Source: Amycolatopsis azurea DSM 43854 (lineage in GTDB: Bacteria > Actinomycetota > Actinomycetes > Mycobacteriales > Pseudonocardiaceae). From it: a stretch of DNA of 64,000 nucleotides. The DNA is taken from contig NZ_MUXN01000036.1 in the NCBI RefSeq assembly GCF_001995215.1, forward strand, positions 1 through 64,000. The letters are read 5' to 3'. The notes under the pieces were generated by a model. That model was not told where the DNA came from. It searched no databases and worked only from the letters and a program-made list of their open reading frames with translations. Below, piece after piece: positions 1-8,348 of the stretch (its first letter is position 1; every line of letters starts with the position of its first letter). The position numbers and the translations under genes were made by a program.

Positions 1-285
1 GGCCGGGGCCTCGGTCTTCGCCGCGGGCGCGGGCTGAGCGGGCTTCGCGGCCGGAGCCGGGGCAGCGGGCTTCGCCGGCGGGCGCGGGCCGGGAGTCGGG
101 ACGGGCTTCTTGCTCTGGCCGTCCTTGGACGAATAAGCGTCACGAAGACGTCGGGCCACGGGCGCCTCGACGGTCGACGACGCGGACTTCACGAACTCGC
201 CCTGATCCTTCAACTTGGCGAGAACTTCCTTGCTGGTGATGCCGAGCTCTTTCGCGAGCTCATGTACTCGGGCCTTGCCTGGCAC
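1..285 (-). CDS. infB: Translation initiation factor IF-2, N-terminal part
   Basis: This is the first 95 codons of IF-2; the gene runs off the left edge. IF-2 is the GTPase that brings initiator tRNA to the 30S subunit. The visible part holds the IF2_N module (GKARVHELAKELGITSKEVL, residues about 3-22) followed by the Ala/Pro/Lys-rich linker typical of actinobacterial IF-2. I chose GTG at 285-283 because GAGGAGA lies just upstream and the encoded VPGKARVHEL matches the family start. It is the last visible gene of the rimP-nusA-ylxR-infB operon, 145 bases after ylxR. The GTPase domain lies outside the window. Confidence 0.93.
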   Translation of the reverse strand, partial: MPGKARVHELAKELGITSKEVLAKLKDQGEFVKSASSTVEAPVARRLRDAYSSKDGQSKKPVPTPGPRPPAKPAAPAPAAKPAQPAPAAKTEAPA

Positions 286-430
286 AGCTCTCCTCATCTG
301 GGGAGGCCGGCGGCAGACCCGCAGACCTCGTCCTATTGTCGCGCGTTCATTGATTCAGCTTCACGGCTGACTCATGACGGGTCGACCTGCTTCCTGATTC
401 CATCCGGCACCGGGGATGTCCCGGCGCCCT

Positions 431-760
431 TCACTCCTCGGCGAGCCGCTCCAGGCGTTCGTGGACACCCTGGGCGTCGAGCGACCCCGGAACACGAAGT
501 GCTCGGGGAAACGCCCTGCGCCGCTCGGCCTTGGCCAGACAGTCCGGCTCGGGGTGCAACCAGGCACCCCGGCCCGGCAACCGCCGACGTTCGTCGACGA
601 TCAGCCGACCGTCCGCCGCGACCACTCGCAGCAACTCGCCGATCAAGGCCCGCCGACGGCAACCCACACAGGTGCGGACCGGGGCTACCCGGTCGTGCTG
701 GGGGTCGGTTCCCGGCGGCGGACTCTGAACCACTCGTAAGTCTAGCGCTTCGACCTTCAC
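431..760 (-). CDS. ylxR: YlxR (DUF448) RNA-binding protein
   Basis: Small basic protein of 109 residues from the conserved nusA-infB interval. RTCVGCRRR (about residues 28-36), the RGAWLHP segment and the following CLAKAERRRAF stretch are hallmarks of the YlxR/DUF448 fold, a putative RNA-binding protein linked to the transcription/translation machinery. The GTG start at 760 overlaps the nusA stop as GTGA, which suggests translational coupling. An internal start nearer VRTCVGC would give a length closer to many homologues, so the N-terminus is less certain than the identity. Confidence 0.9.
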   Translation of the reverse strand: MKVEALDLRVVQSPPPGTDPQHDRVAPVRTCVGCRRRALIGELLRVVAADGRLIVDERRRLPGRGAWLHPEPDCLAKAERRRAFPRALRVPGSLDAQGVHERLERLAEE

Positions 761-1797
761 TCAGCCGAACCGGTTGCCGCGGCGGGCCGCGCCTCACCGG
801 CGTGTGCTTCATCACCCTGCTCAGGAGCGGCATCGCTGCGGATGTCGATCCGCCAGCCGGTGAGCCGGGCGGCGAGGCGGGCGTTCTGCCCTTCCTTGCC
901 GATCGCGAGCGAAAGCTGGAAGTCGGGGACGACGACGCGAGCGGTCTTGGCCCGCTCGTCGACGACCCGGACCGATACAACCTTCGCGGGCGACAGCGCA
1001 TTCCCGACGAACTTCGCCGGGTCCTCCGAGAAGTCGATGATGTCGATCTTCTCGCCGGCCAGCTCGCTCATCACGTTGCGCACGCGCGCGCCGACCGGGC
1101 CGATGCACGCGCCCTTGGCGTTGACGCCGGGCACCGTCGAACGGACCGCGATCTTGGTCCGGTGTCCCGGTTCCCGTGCGACGGCGGCGATCTCGACCGT
1201 GCCGTCGGCGATCTCGGGGACTTCCAGGGCGAACAGCTTGTTCACCAGCTTCGGGTGCGAACGCGACAGCGTGATCTGCGGGCCGCGGTTGCCGCGCGAG
1301 ACGGTGACGACGTAGGCCTTGATCCGGTCGCCGTGCTCGTAGGTCTCACCGGGCACCTGCTCGATCGCGGGCAGCACGCCTTCGATGTCGCCGACCTGGA
1401 TGACGACCATGCCGCGGGCGTTGGCGCGGGCGTCGCGCTGCACCACGCCGGCGACGAGCTCGTTCTCCTTGGCGGAGAACTCGCCGAAGGTCTTCTCGTG
1501 CTCGGCGTCGCGCAGGCGCTGCAGGATGACCTGCCGCGCGGTGGTCGCGGCGATCCGCCCGAAGCCCTCGGGGGTGTCGTCCCATTCCTCGTCGGTCTGG
1601 CCGTCCGGGGTCAGGGTGTGCGCGAGGACGCGCACCAGCCCGCTCTTGTGATCGATGTCGATCCTGGCGTGCGGCTGGTGGCCCTCGGTGTGCTTGTACG
1701 CGGTGAGCAACGCGGTTTCGATCGCTTCGATCACCGTCTCGAAGGGGATGTCCTTGTCCCGCTCGATCGCGCGCAGCGCTGCGATGTCGACGTTCAC
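757..1797 (-). CDS. nusA: Transcription termination/antitermination factor NusA
   Basis: NusA binds RNA polymerase and nascent RNA and modulates pausing, termination and antitermination. The 346-residue product has the N-terminal RNAP-binding domain (starts VNVDIAALRAIERDKDI), an S1 domain around 130-200 and two KH domains; the second carries AIGKEGQNARLAARLTGW. It ends soon after the KH region without C-terminal acidic repeats, as usual in actinobacteria. The GTG start at 1797 has AGGAGGA eight bases upstream and overlaps the rimP stop as GTGA. A longer in-frame reading upstream is only the rimP antiframe and was not used. Confidence 0.96.
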   Translation of the reverse strand: MNVDIAALRAIERDKDIPFETVIEAIETALLTAYKHTEGHQPHARIDIDHKSGLVRVLAHTLTPDGQTDEEWDDTPEGFGRIAATTARQVILQRLRDAEHEKTFGEFSAKENELVAGVVQRDARANARGMVVIQVGDIEGVLPAIEQVPGETYEHGDRIKAYVVTVSRGNRGPQITLSRSHPKLVNKLFALEVPEIADGTVEIAAVAREPGHRTKIAVRSTVPGVNAKGACIGPVGARVRNVMSELAGEKIDIIDFSEDPAKFVGNALSPAKVVSVRVVDERAKTARVVVPDFQLSLAIGKEGQNARLAARLTGWRIDIRSDAAPEQGDEAHAGEARPAAATGSAE

Positions 1798-2333
1798 TTC
1801 GGCTCCTCCTTCGGCTCCGTGGTGGCGGCGTTCAGGGCCGACGCATCGGTTTCCAACAGTTTCAGGTCCTCGGCAGGTGGTTGCTTGAACTCGATCTCGA
1901 TGACCGCTTTGGCCACCGAGGCGTAACCGACGTCCCGGATCTCGCCATCGACGAGCACGCGCGCGGACTTCTCCCCCGCGTGCCCGACCCGGCCGATGAA
2001 CGCGGCCCCTTCGGCCGGGGTGACCTTCACGAGGCGGAACTTCGCGCGGCGCCAATGCCGTCGCACGGTCAGCGGCCGGTCGAGACCCGGCGAAGTGACT
2101 TCGAGCGTGTACGCGCTGGCGAGCACGTGCTCGTTCTCGTCGAGCGCGGCGGAGACCGCCCGGCTGACGTTCGCCACCTCGTCCAGCCCGACTCCGTCGT
2201 CCCCGTCGACGACGACCTTGACCAGCTGACGGCGGCCTGCCTGCTGGACCTCGAAGGAATCGAGGTCGAAACCCGCGGCCTTGACGGCTTCGGCCACGAT
2301 GGGCTCCAGCCTGCTGGCGAGGTCGTTGGGCAC
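1794..2333 (-). CDS. rimP: Ribosome maturation factor RimP
   Basis: RimP helps mature the 30S subunit. The 179-residue product shows the RimP_N domain (LEPIVAEAVKAAGFDLDSFE) with VVDGDDGVGLDEVANVSRAV, then EVTSPGLDRPLTVRRHWRRA leading into the C-terminal SH3-like domain. The GTG start at 2333 (VPNDLASRL) has AGGAG nine bases upstream; the reading frame stays open far upstream but only as an antiframe of the divergent gene. First gene of the operon; its stop overlaps nusA's start. Confidence 0.95.
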   Translation of the reverse strand: MPNDLASRLEPIVAEAVKAAGFDLDSFEVQQAGRRQLVKVVVDGDDGVGLDEVANVSRAVSAALDENEHVLASAYTLEVTSPGLDRPLTVRRHWRRAKFRLVKVTPAEGAAFIGRVGHAGEKSARVLVDGEIRDVGYASVAKAVIEIEFKQPPAEDLKLLETDASALNAATTEPKEEPK

Positions 2334-2468
2334 GGTGGAGCGCTCCTGTTCGGCTGTGGGCGACCCGGCGGCGTGGATCCGGGTTCGGTAGTGGACCAGC
2401 TTATCTGGTGACCCCCGCGTGACGCGCGAGCGGCGGCCCCGCACGGGGTACTGGCAGGATGGGGCGGC

Positions 2469-3407
2469 GTGACCGGAAGATCGACAGAGCCCACCTTGCC
2501 GAGCCGTCGCACTTTCCTGCGGTTGGGAGCGCTGGCCGCGGTGGCCGTGCCGCTGGCGGCCGCCTGCTCCCCCGGGTTCGACGAAAGCCCCGACCCGCTG
2601 GGTCCCCTGCTGCGCGCGGCGGAGTCCGACACGGCGGGTGCTAAGGCGGTGAAGGGCGCCGAGGGTGAGGCCGTCGCGACAGCCCGGGCCGCGCACGCGG
2701 CGGCGCTCAAGACCGAGGTGGACCGGCTCAACCGGCCCAAGCCGGAGCAGTCCGGCCCGGCGGAGACGCCACCGTCGTCGGTGGACGGGCTCAAGGAACG
2801 GCTCGCCGCGGCACGCAAGCAGGCCGAAGGTCTCGTGCCTTCGCTGCCCCGCTACCGCGCCGGGATGGTCGCGTCGATCGCGGCGGGCTGCGCGGCCTTG
2901 CAGCAGAGTTCGGAAAAACTCGGCCGCGGCGACGACGCCGGCGCGGTCGAGGTGCCCGCCGGTGTCCAGCTCGCCGGGGAGACGGCGGACGCCGTCCAGC
3001 AGGCGCTGGGCGCCGAGCACGCGGCGATCTGGGTCTACGGCCTGGTCAGTGCCTACCTGCCCGCGGCGTTCACGGGCGCGGTGTCGCGGGGTACGGCCGA
3101 GCACGTCAAACGCCGGAACGTCTGCGAACGGATGCTTTCCGCGGCGGGACAGACCCCGGCCGGGCCGGAAGCCGCGTACGTGCCGCCGAAGCCGGTGACC
3201 GACGCGAACACGGCGATGGAGCTGGTGGCGACGGCCGAGTCGGACACGGCGGCGGCCTGGCTCGGCGTGATCGACCGGACCGACGACGCGGCGCTGCGGA
3301 CCACTGCGCTGAACGCGCTGGTCGGGTCGGCGCGGCGGGGTACGGCGTGGCGGGCGGAGTTCGGCGCGAAGCCGGTGGCGATCGCGATGCCGGGCCAGTC
3401 GGTCTGA
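2469..3407 (+). CDS. Tat-exported DUF4439 ferritin-like lipoprotein
   Basis: Predicted lipoprotein of 312 residues. The N-terminus has a twin-arginine signal (SRRTFLRLGALAAVAVPLA) ending in the lipobox LAAAC, so it should be exported folded and lipidated. The C-terminal half (from about residue 165, QQALGAEHAAIWVYGLVSAY) is helical with a repeated acidic AEHA / AESDTAAAW pattern, fitting the DUF4439 ferritin-like family often found beside rimP in actinobacteria. Metal binding is inferred from the family. Start GTG at 2469 is 135 bases from the divergent rimP start. It is followed by a bidirectional hairpin. Confidence 0.85.
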   Translation: MTGRSTEPTLPSRRTFLRLGALAAVAVPLAAACSPGFDESPDPLGPLLRAAESDTAGAKAVKGAEGEAVATARAAHAAALKTEVDRLNRPKPEQSGPAETPPSSVDGLKERLAAARKQAEGLVPSLPRYRAGMVASIAAGCAALQQSSEKLGRGDDAGAVEVPAGVQLAGETADAVQQALGAEHAAIWVYGLVSAYLPAAFTGAVSRGTAEHVKRRNVCERMLSAAGQTPAGPEAAYVPPKPVTDANTAMELVATAESDTAAAWLGVIDRTDDAALRTTALNALVGSARRGTAWRAEFGAKPVAIAMPGQSV

Positions 3408-3410
3408 GCT

Positions 3411-3461
3411 ACATGAAGGCCCCCTTGCTTGCGCCTGGCGCAAGCAAGGGGGCCTTCATGT
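3411..3461. terminator. Bidirectional hairpin, TGAAGGCC family
   Basis: Perfect 23-base arms (3411-3433 and 3439-3461) around a 5-base centre. The outer stem carries TGAAGGCCCCCTT. It lies between convergent genes ending at 3407 and 3471, so it probably terminates both. The same outer stem recurs at 6165-6217 and 26776-26830. Confidence 0.8.
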
Positions 3462-3470
3462 ACTGAAAGC

Positions 3471-4145
3471 TCAGCGGCGCAGGTCGCCCGAAAGCCGCAA
3501 GGCGTCGGTCGCGATCCGCTCCAGCAGCGGCTTGTCCTTCTGCTTGTCGTAGAAACCGGCCAGCACGATGGCCACCTCGGGCCCGGTGACGTGGGAGTCG
3601 TAGGCCGCGTCCTGCCCGGAGATCTTCGGGACGCCCTGCCCCTTGAAGGTGCCGTCGCGCACCAGGTCGGACACGTTGCCCGTGCCGTCCTTGTCGGTGA
3701 GCGCCTTGAGCTGGGTCGCGGTGACCTCGCCCGGCATGGTGACCAGGACGACCGACACCAGCGCCTTCTTCCCGCCGGACTCGGTCGTGTACAAGGCCCG
3801 CGACAGCCGCGTGCACGGCGTCTGGGTGAAGAAATCCTTGGTCTGGCCGTAGGCCTTGCTCACGCAGTCGGTGGTGACCTGCGGCCCCTCGGCCATCGTG
3901 TACTGGAACTGCCCGGTCTTCGACGGCGTGTCCGCGACCGGGGTCACCTCCGGCTCGTGCCGGATCAGCCACCAGAGCAGCGAAGAGACGACCGCGATGG
4001 CGACCAGACCGGCGCCTTTCAGCGCCAGGGCCTTGGTGTCCCTCGACGGCGCGGGCGCAGGCGGCGGCCCTGCCGGCCCTGCCGGTCGCACCGGCTGAAG
4101 CCGGGCAGTTTCCGTCGGTCCCGGGGAATATTGCGCACCAACCAC
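3471..4145 (-). CDS. Single-pass membrane protein, unknown function
   Basis: A 224-residue protein I do not recognise as a named family. It has a Pro/Ala-rich cytoplasmic N-terminus (about 1-38), one membrane segment at about 42-62 (GAGLVAIAVVSSLLWWLI) and an exported domain of about 160 residues with two cysteines (TTDCVSKAYG and TPCTRL) that could form a disulfide. Start GTG at 4145. It converges on the DUF4439 gene. Role unknown; a cell-envelope protein is the most that can be said. Confidence 0.7.
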   Translation of the reverse strand: MVGAQYSPGPTETARLQPVRPAGPAGPPPAPAPSRDTKALALKGAGLVAIAVVSSLLWWLIRHEPEVTPVADTPSKTGQFQYTMAEGPQVTTDCVSKAYGQTKDFFTQTPCTRLSRALYTTESGGKKALVSVVLVTMPGEVTATQLKALTDKDGTGNVSDLVRDGTFKGQGVPKISGQDAAYDSHVTGPEVAIVLAGFYDKQKDKPLLERIATDALRLSGDLRR

Positions 4146-4179
4146 GGGAACATACGGTAGTTCACGCCGGGCGGGCGGT

Positions 4180-5199
4180 TCACCTGAACGTGCTTATCAC
4201 CCGTTCGACGTCGTCAGCGGTGTTGTAGAGGTGGAACCCGAAACGCTGCCTTCCGGCCCGGGTACCGGCCACGATGCCCGCTTCCCGCACCCTGGCGGCG
4301 TCGGCGTCGAGGGAAACGATCGCACTCCCCTGAACGGGTGAGCCGAGCGCTTCGAGGAGCGAGTCGGCGAGACCTACGCAGTGCGCGCGGACGGCGTGGA
4401 GGTCCAAGGAGCCGAGGTAGTCCAGCGAGGCGGCGGCGCCGACGTAGGCGAGCCAGGCCGGGGACAGGTCGAGCGACCGGGTGCCCTCCGCGAGCCGCAG
4501 CGGAAGGCCGTAGACGGTCTGCCAGCGGTCTTCCCCCGCGTACCAGTTCGCCGCGACCGGCACCGCCCGCTCCAGGACTCGCGGATGGACGGCCAGCCAG
4601 GCCGCCCCGCGCGGCGCGAGCAGCCATTTGTACCCGGCGGCGACCACCCAGTCGGCCCAGCCGAGGTCGAGCGGCTGCCAGCCGGCGGCCTGGGTGGCGT
4701 CGAGCAGGACCGCCGCGCCCGCCGCCTCGGCCGCGGCCCGGAGCCTGCCGAGGTCGATCTGGGCGCCGTCGGCCGACTGCACGACGCTGACCGCGACGAG
4801 GTCATGCCCGTCGACACGTTCGGTCAGTTCGGCGAGCGGGACCTCGGTGACCTTCACGCCGCGGTGCGCCTGAGCCGCGAACGGGAAGGTGACGCTGGTG
4901 AAGTCGTTCCCGGCGACCAGCACGCTCGCGCCGTCGGGCAGGCCCGCCGCCACGTTCGCGATCAGCTGCGAGACGGACGCGCCGATCGCGACCCGCTCCG
5001 CCGGGACCCCGATCAGCGCGCCGAACCCCGCCCGCGTCCGCGCGACGGGCTCGTCGAAGTCCGTCGGACGGGCCTCACCGCGCCGCCACCGCTCGACCGC
5101 CTCCGCCACCGCGTCGGCCACGTGTCCCGGCGGGATGCCGATGCTCGGCGTGTTCAGATATCCGGGCGGCACGGTGAAATCGGCTCCGAAGGTCTGCAT
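4180..5199 (-). CDS. Aminotransferase class V-fold PLP enzyme
   Basis: PLP-dependent enzyme of 339 residues from the class V (cysteine desulfurase / isopenicillin N epimerase-like) group. The likely PLP lysine is in VVAAGYKWLLAPRG near residue 195; the aspartate that contacts the PLP nitrogen is in VLLDATQAAGW about 20 residues earlier. The start is taken at ATG 5199 (MQTFGADF), 11 bases after the upstream gene's stop; the ribosome-binding site (GGGAG) sits unusually close. It forms a minus-strand pair with the PEP mutase-like gene. Substrate cannot be inferred. Confidence 0.85.
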   Translation of the reverse strand: MQTFGADFTVPPGYLNTPSIGIPPGHVADAVAEAVERWRRGEARPTDFDEPVARTRAGFGALIGVPAERVAIGASVSQLIANVAAGLPDGASVLVAGNDFTSVTFPFAAQAHRGVKVTEVPLAELTERVDGHDLVAVSVVQSADGAQIDLGRLRAAAEAAGAAVLLDATQAAGWQPLDLGWADWVVAAGYKWLLAPRGAAWLAVHPRVLERAVPVAANWYAGEDRWQTVYGLPLRLAEGTRSLDLSPAWLAYVGAAASLDYLGSLDLHAVRAHCVGLADSLLEALGSPVQGSAIVSLDADAARVREAGIVAGTRAGRQRFGFHLYNTADDVERVISTFR

Positions 5200-5209
5200 G
5201 CTCCCGAGG

Positions 5210-5971
5210 TTAATGAGATTCCGGGAGCAGGGTCGCGACATCGGCGTAGGACGGCGGGGTCAGCGGGAGTTCGCCGCCGTCCCGGACGGCCTCGACGGTG
5301 CGCAGGGTGGCGGCCAGCGCCATCCGGTACGGCAGCGAACCGAGGCTGACGCGGGCGACACCGAGCCCGGCGAGCGCGGCGACGGTCACCTTTCCGGGCA
5401 GGAACAGCAGGTTCACCGGCGCCCCGACGGCGTTCACCAGCCGCTCGACGTCCGCGGGCTCGGCGAGCCCCGGCACGAACACGCCATCGGCCCCGGCGTC
5501 CACATAGGACAGAGAGCGCTCGATCGCGGCGTCGATGTCAGGCGTCCCCAGCCAATGCGTGTCCGTGCGCGCGTTGACGAAGAGACCGGGAGCGCGGTCC
5601 TTCGCCGCCGCGATCTTGGCCGCGTGCCACACCGGGTCGCCGAGGGCGTCTTCGAGGTTGATGCCCGCGACACCGGCCTCGGCGAGCTCCGCCGCCAGCG
5701 CGCCGACCTCGCCCGGGTCCTCACTGAACCCGTCGGCGAGGTCGACGCTGATCAGCGCGTCCAACCCGGTGAGCCGCCGGGCCAGCCGGACGGTGGCGTC
5801 CTTCGAGGACGGGGCACCGTCGGGCTCGCCCTCGACGGCCGAGACGCCGAGACTGGTCGTGCCGAGCGCCGGGAAGCCTTGCGCGGCAAGGAAGGCGGCC
5901 GCGCCGAACTCCCAGACGTTCGGCAGGAGCAGCGGGGAGCCGGGGACGTGCAGAGCGGCGAATGCGGTCAT
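5210..5971 (-). CDS. Isocitrate lyase/PEP mutase family protein
   Basis: 253-residue TIM-barrel enzyme of the isocitrate lyase / phosphoenolpyruvate phosphonomutase superfamily. Family signatures include LPNVWEFGAAAFLAAQGF, the metal-site region SVDLADGF, GINLEDA and FVNARTDTHW. Such stand-alone proteins are often 2,3-cleaving lyases or oxaloacetate-type hydrolases of unknown substrate. ATG 5971 (MTAFAALHVPG) is preferred over upstream codons because homology begins there. It sits 11 bases upstream of the class V aminotransferase gene, suggesting co-transcription. Confidence 0.85.
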   Translation of the reverse strand: MTAFAALHVPGSPLLLPNVWEFGAAAFLAAQGFPALGTTSLGVSAVEGEPDGAPSSKDATVRLARRLTGLDALISVDLADGFSEDPGEVGALAAELAEAGVAGINLEDALGDPVWHAAKIAAAKDRAPGLFVNARTDTHWLGTPDIDAAIERSLSYVDAGADGVFVPGLAEPADVERLVNAVGAPVNLLFLPGKVTVAALAGLGVARVSLGSLPYRMALAATLRTVEAVRDGGELPLTPPSYADVATLLPESH

Positions 5972-6085
5972 GGCACGACGGTAGCCAGCGGACGTTTCGG
6001 CCGCGGCCGAAGTATGGGGCACTCACGACCATAGGGACCTACCCGCTGCCGGCATTCACCCTCCTGAGGTCCGGCGACCTCGGGT

Positions 6086-6138
6086 GTTGCGAAAGCCACT
6101 TTCGCAACGTTAAAGGTTGCGAAAGTGGCTTTCGTAAC
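6086..6138. repeat. Paired GAAAG palindrome (long hairpin)
   Basis: Two 23-base units, 6086-6108 and 6116-6138, face each other across 7 bases. Each unit is itself a palindrome (GTTGCGAAAG, three central bases, CTTTCGCAAC); the centre is CCA in the first and TGG in the second, so the whole folds into one long hairpin. The same arrangement occurs at 14602, 21605, 21726, 33155 and 33368. Confidence 0.85.
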
Positions 6139-6164
6139 GCTTCGGGAACTCCGTCCAACCCCGG

Positions 6165-6217
6165 TCCGTGAAGGCCTCCTTGAGGGACCCAGAGTCCCTC
6201 AAGGAGGCCTTCACGGA
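6165..6217. terminator. Hairpin terminator, TGAAGGCC family
   Basis: Perfect 24-base arms (6165-6188 and 6194-6217) with a 5-base loop; the outer stem holds TGAAGGCCTCCTT. It lies 31 bases beyond the stop of the PH-domain gene ending at 6248 and probably terminates that minus-strand pair. Confidence 0.78.
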
Positions 6218-6247
6218 CTTCCGTCGCCCTTCCCGGAGCACGAGGGA

Positions 6248-7753
6248 TCAGGCTCGTTCCAGGAAAGGCGTCAGCAGCTCCGGCACGGACTCCTCCGCGA
6301 ACAGCAGGCCCTGCTCCTCCCCCGCGTCGTACACCGAGTACGCCCCGGTCCCGGCCGCCGTGGTCGCCACGACGGTCAGCAAACCCTTGCGCCGCTGGAA
6401 GATCGACTGCTTGACCGTCCAGCCGATCACGCCTTCGCGCTCCAGCGCGAAGGTGCTCCGCCGCACGGTCCCGTGCCGTCCGACGAGGTACCGGCCGGTG
6501 ATCCCGTGCCCGAGGTTGCGGTAGGCGTCCAACGCCAGCAGGACCGACACCGGCAGCAGCACCACACCGAGCGCGGCGCCGATCACCAGGAGGACGTCGG
6601 TCAGCAGGAAGCCGAGGATCGCGAAGATCGCCAGCAGGACCACCACCGAACCGACCCACCAGCGCAGCAGCCGTCCCCGCGCGGCGCGCGGATGCCCGGC
6701 GAGCCGGACGGCTTCGGTCGGCGAGACCGGCTCGCGCAGGACCTCCGCGGCGATCCGGGTGGCCGTCGCGACCGGCGCGGCGGGAAGGAGCGTGTGATAG
6801 TCGGTCTTGTCCTGGTCGTCGGCCTGCCGCATGCCGGTGGCGATCGCGTCGACGCGGGCCGCGCCGGAGATCCGGTTCCCGAGCGGTTCGACCAGTTCGA
6901 TGCCGCGCATCCGGCGTTCCTCGATCGAGATCGAGCGTGTGGTGAACAACCCGCGACGCACTCGCAGCGTGCCGCCCGCCTCGCGGTCGAGCCGGTAGTT
7001 CCACCACATCTCGATCCACAGGCCCAGCGCGCCGACCACGCCGACGACCATCGCGATCGCCAGCAGGATCAGGATCGACACCACCAGCGGGATGCCGCGG
7101 AACAGGTCCAGCACCCAGTCGATCAGGCCTTTTTGCAGCCCCACCCACTCGGAGATCTGCATGAGCCCGCCTCCGGCCGCGAGGCCGAGCGCCGGGCTGA
7201 GGAACGACATCGGCGCGTACCGGATCCAGCTCCGGTCCAGCTCGGCGAGCGGGGCGTCGTCGTCGGTCTCCGCGATTTCCGCGCGGCGCAACAGATCCGC
7301 GCGCAGCCGCTCGGCCTCGGCGCGCGAGACCGGGTTGAGCTTGATCCGGCCCTGCCCGCCCGACTCGTGCGATCCGGTGCCGATGGTCACCACGGCGACG
7401 CCGAACAGCCGGTGCAGCGGGTTCGCGGTCAGGTCGACGTTGCGGATCCGGTCGCGCTGCAAGGATTTCCGCGAGCGGAAGACCAGGGTGAACGCCGTCT
7501 CCAGCCGGTCCGGCGTGACGCGGTACCGCACGCCCTTCCAGTAGAACAGCTCCGCCAGCACGCCGCCGCCGACGAGGACCACCCCGCCGGCCACGACCCA
7601 GGCGAGCGCGACCCAGAACCGTCCTCCGCCGCCCACGATCGCGGCCGTGGTGGGGATCCCGGCGCCGATCGCCACACCCGCCATCGTCAACGCGGTGACC
7701 GGGAGCGTCCGCTTGTCGAGCGTGCTCCAGCCTTCGAACTCCCCCGAGGTCAT
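6248..7753 (-). CDS. PH-domain membrane protein (YdbT-like)
   Basis: 501-residue polytopic protein with bacterial PH (bPH2, formerly DUF304) domains. Paired membrane segments lie near 20-60, 215-260 and 370-410. PH-type motifs such as YRVTPDRLE, RSRKSLQRDRIRNVDL and RRGLFTTRSISIEERRMRGI follow each pair, giving the repeated layout of the YdbT family. ATG 7753 overlaps the stop of the upstream YdbS-like gene as ATGA. The pair faces a TetR gene across two palindromic operators. Function of the family is not well defined; a membrane-stress or secretion role is inference. Confidence 0.85.
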   Translation of the reverse strand: MTSGEFEGWSTLDKRTLPVTALTMAGVAIGAGIPTTAAIVGGGGRFWVALAWVVAGGVVLVGGGVLAELFYWKGVRYRVTPDRLETAFTLVFRSRKSLQRDRIRNVDLTANPLHRLFGVAVVTIGTGSHESGGQGRIKLNPVSRAEAERLRADLLRRAEIAETDDDAPLAELDRSWIRYAPMSFLSPALGLAAGGGLMQISEWVGLQKGLIDWVLDLFRGIPLVVSILILLAIAMVVGVVGALGLWIEMWWNYRLDREAGGTLRVRRGLFTTRSISIEERRMRGIELVEPLGNRISGAARVDAIATGMRQADDQDKTDYHTLLPAAPVATATRIAAEVLREPVSPTEAVRLAGHPRAARGRLLRWWVGSVVVLLAIFAILGFLLTDVLLVIGAALGVVLLPVSVLLALDAYRNLGHGITGRYLVGRHGTVRRSTFALEREGVIGWTVKQSIFQRRKGLLTVVATTAAGTGAYSVYDAGEEQGLLFAEESVPELLTPFLERA

Positions 7754-8253
7754 GTCGCGTCCCCGGGCGTCGCCTGCGTCGTCTCCGTGAGCTGCTCCGC
7801 CAGGCTCGCGGCCAGTTCGTGGTCGAGCCCGCGGATCTTGACCGCGCCACGCGCCGACGCCGTGGTGACCGTGACGGTGGCGAGCTTGAACACCTGCTGC
7901 AACGGCCCGCGCAGGGTGTCCACGGTCTGGATCCGCGACATCGGCGCGACCCGCCACTCCTGCCAGAAGAACCCGGAGCGCGCGTACACCGCGGTCTCCG
8001 TGACCTCCCAGCGGTGCACCTTGAACCACCACAACGGCATCGCGATCACCCAGAGCGCGCCCAGCACCGCGAACACCGCCGCCGGCATCAGCAGCCAGAA
8101 CCGCGCGGGCGGGATGAGCAGCCCGAGCAGCACAAGCACCAGCACCGGCGACACCCAGAAGAGCGTTCCCTGCAGCCGCCACCAGCCCACGACCCGCTGG
8201 TCCAGCGCGTTCCTTGGCGGCCTCAGCCGCGCCTTCCCCCGATCGGCTTCCAC
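7750..8253 (-). CDS. PH-domain protein (YdbS-like)
   Basis: 167-residue protein with two adjacent membrane segments (about residues 28-70, VSPVLVLVLLGLL and PAAVFAVLGALWVIAMPLWW) and one bPH2 domain: WEVTETAVYARSGFFWQEW, then PMSRIQTVDTLRGPLQQVF. This is the usual small partner of a YdbT-like protein. I chose GTG 8253 (VEADRGKARL) because GGGGAGGA lies just upstream; the longer open frame includes the operator region and has no credible start. The operator dyads sit 24 to 81 bases upstream. Confidence 0.85.
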   Translation of the reverse strand: MEADRGKARLRPPRNALDQRVVGWWRLQGTLFWVSPVLVLVLLGLLIPPARFWLLMPAAVFAVLGALWVIAMPLWWFKVHRWEVTETAVYARSGFFWQEWRVAPMSRIQTVDTLRGPLQQVFKLATVTVTTASARGAVKIRGLDHELAASLAEQLTETTQATPGDAT

Positions 8254-8276
8254 CGAGTCCTCCCCCGACGAATCGT

Positions 8277-8298
8277 TTACAATGCGATCGCATCGTAA
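8277..8298. promoter_or_regulatory. TetR operator, site 1
   Basis: 22-base near-perfect dyad with core ATGCGATCGCAT in the divergent promoter region between the PH-domain pair and the TetR gene. One base pair of the dyad is broken. Its centre is 38 bases from that of site 2. Binding by the adjacent TetR protein is inference from position and symmetry. Confidence 0.8.
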
Positions 8299-8316
8299 TA
8301 GCGTGGGACGGTAGTG

Positions 8317-8334
8317 GCAATGCGATCGCATTGC
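8317..8334. promoter_or_regulatory. TetR operator, site 2
   Basis: Perfect 18-base palindrome GCAATGCGATCGCATTGC, 14 bases before the ATG of the TetR gene. It shares the core ATGCGATCGCAT with site 1. Occupancy here would block the regulator's own transcript. Confidence 0.83.
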
Positions 8335-8348
8335 AAACGGCGGAACGG

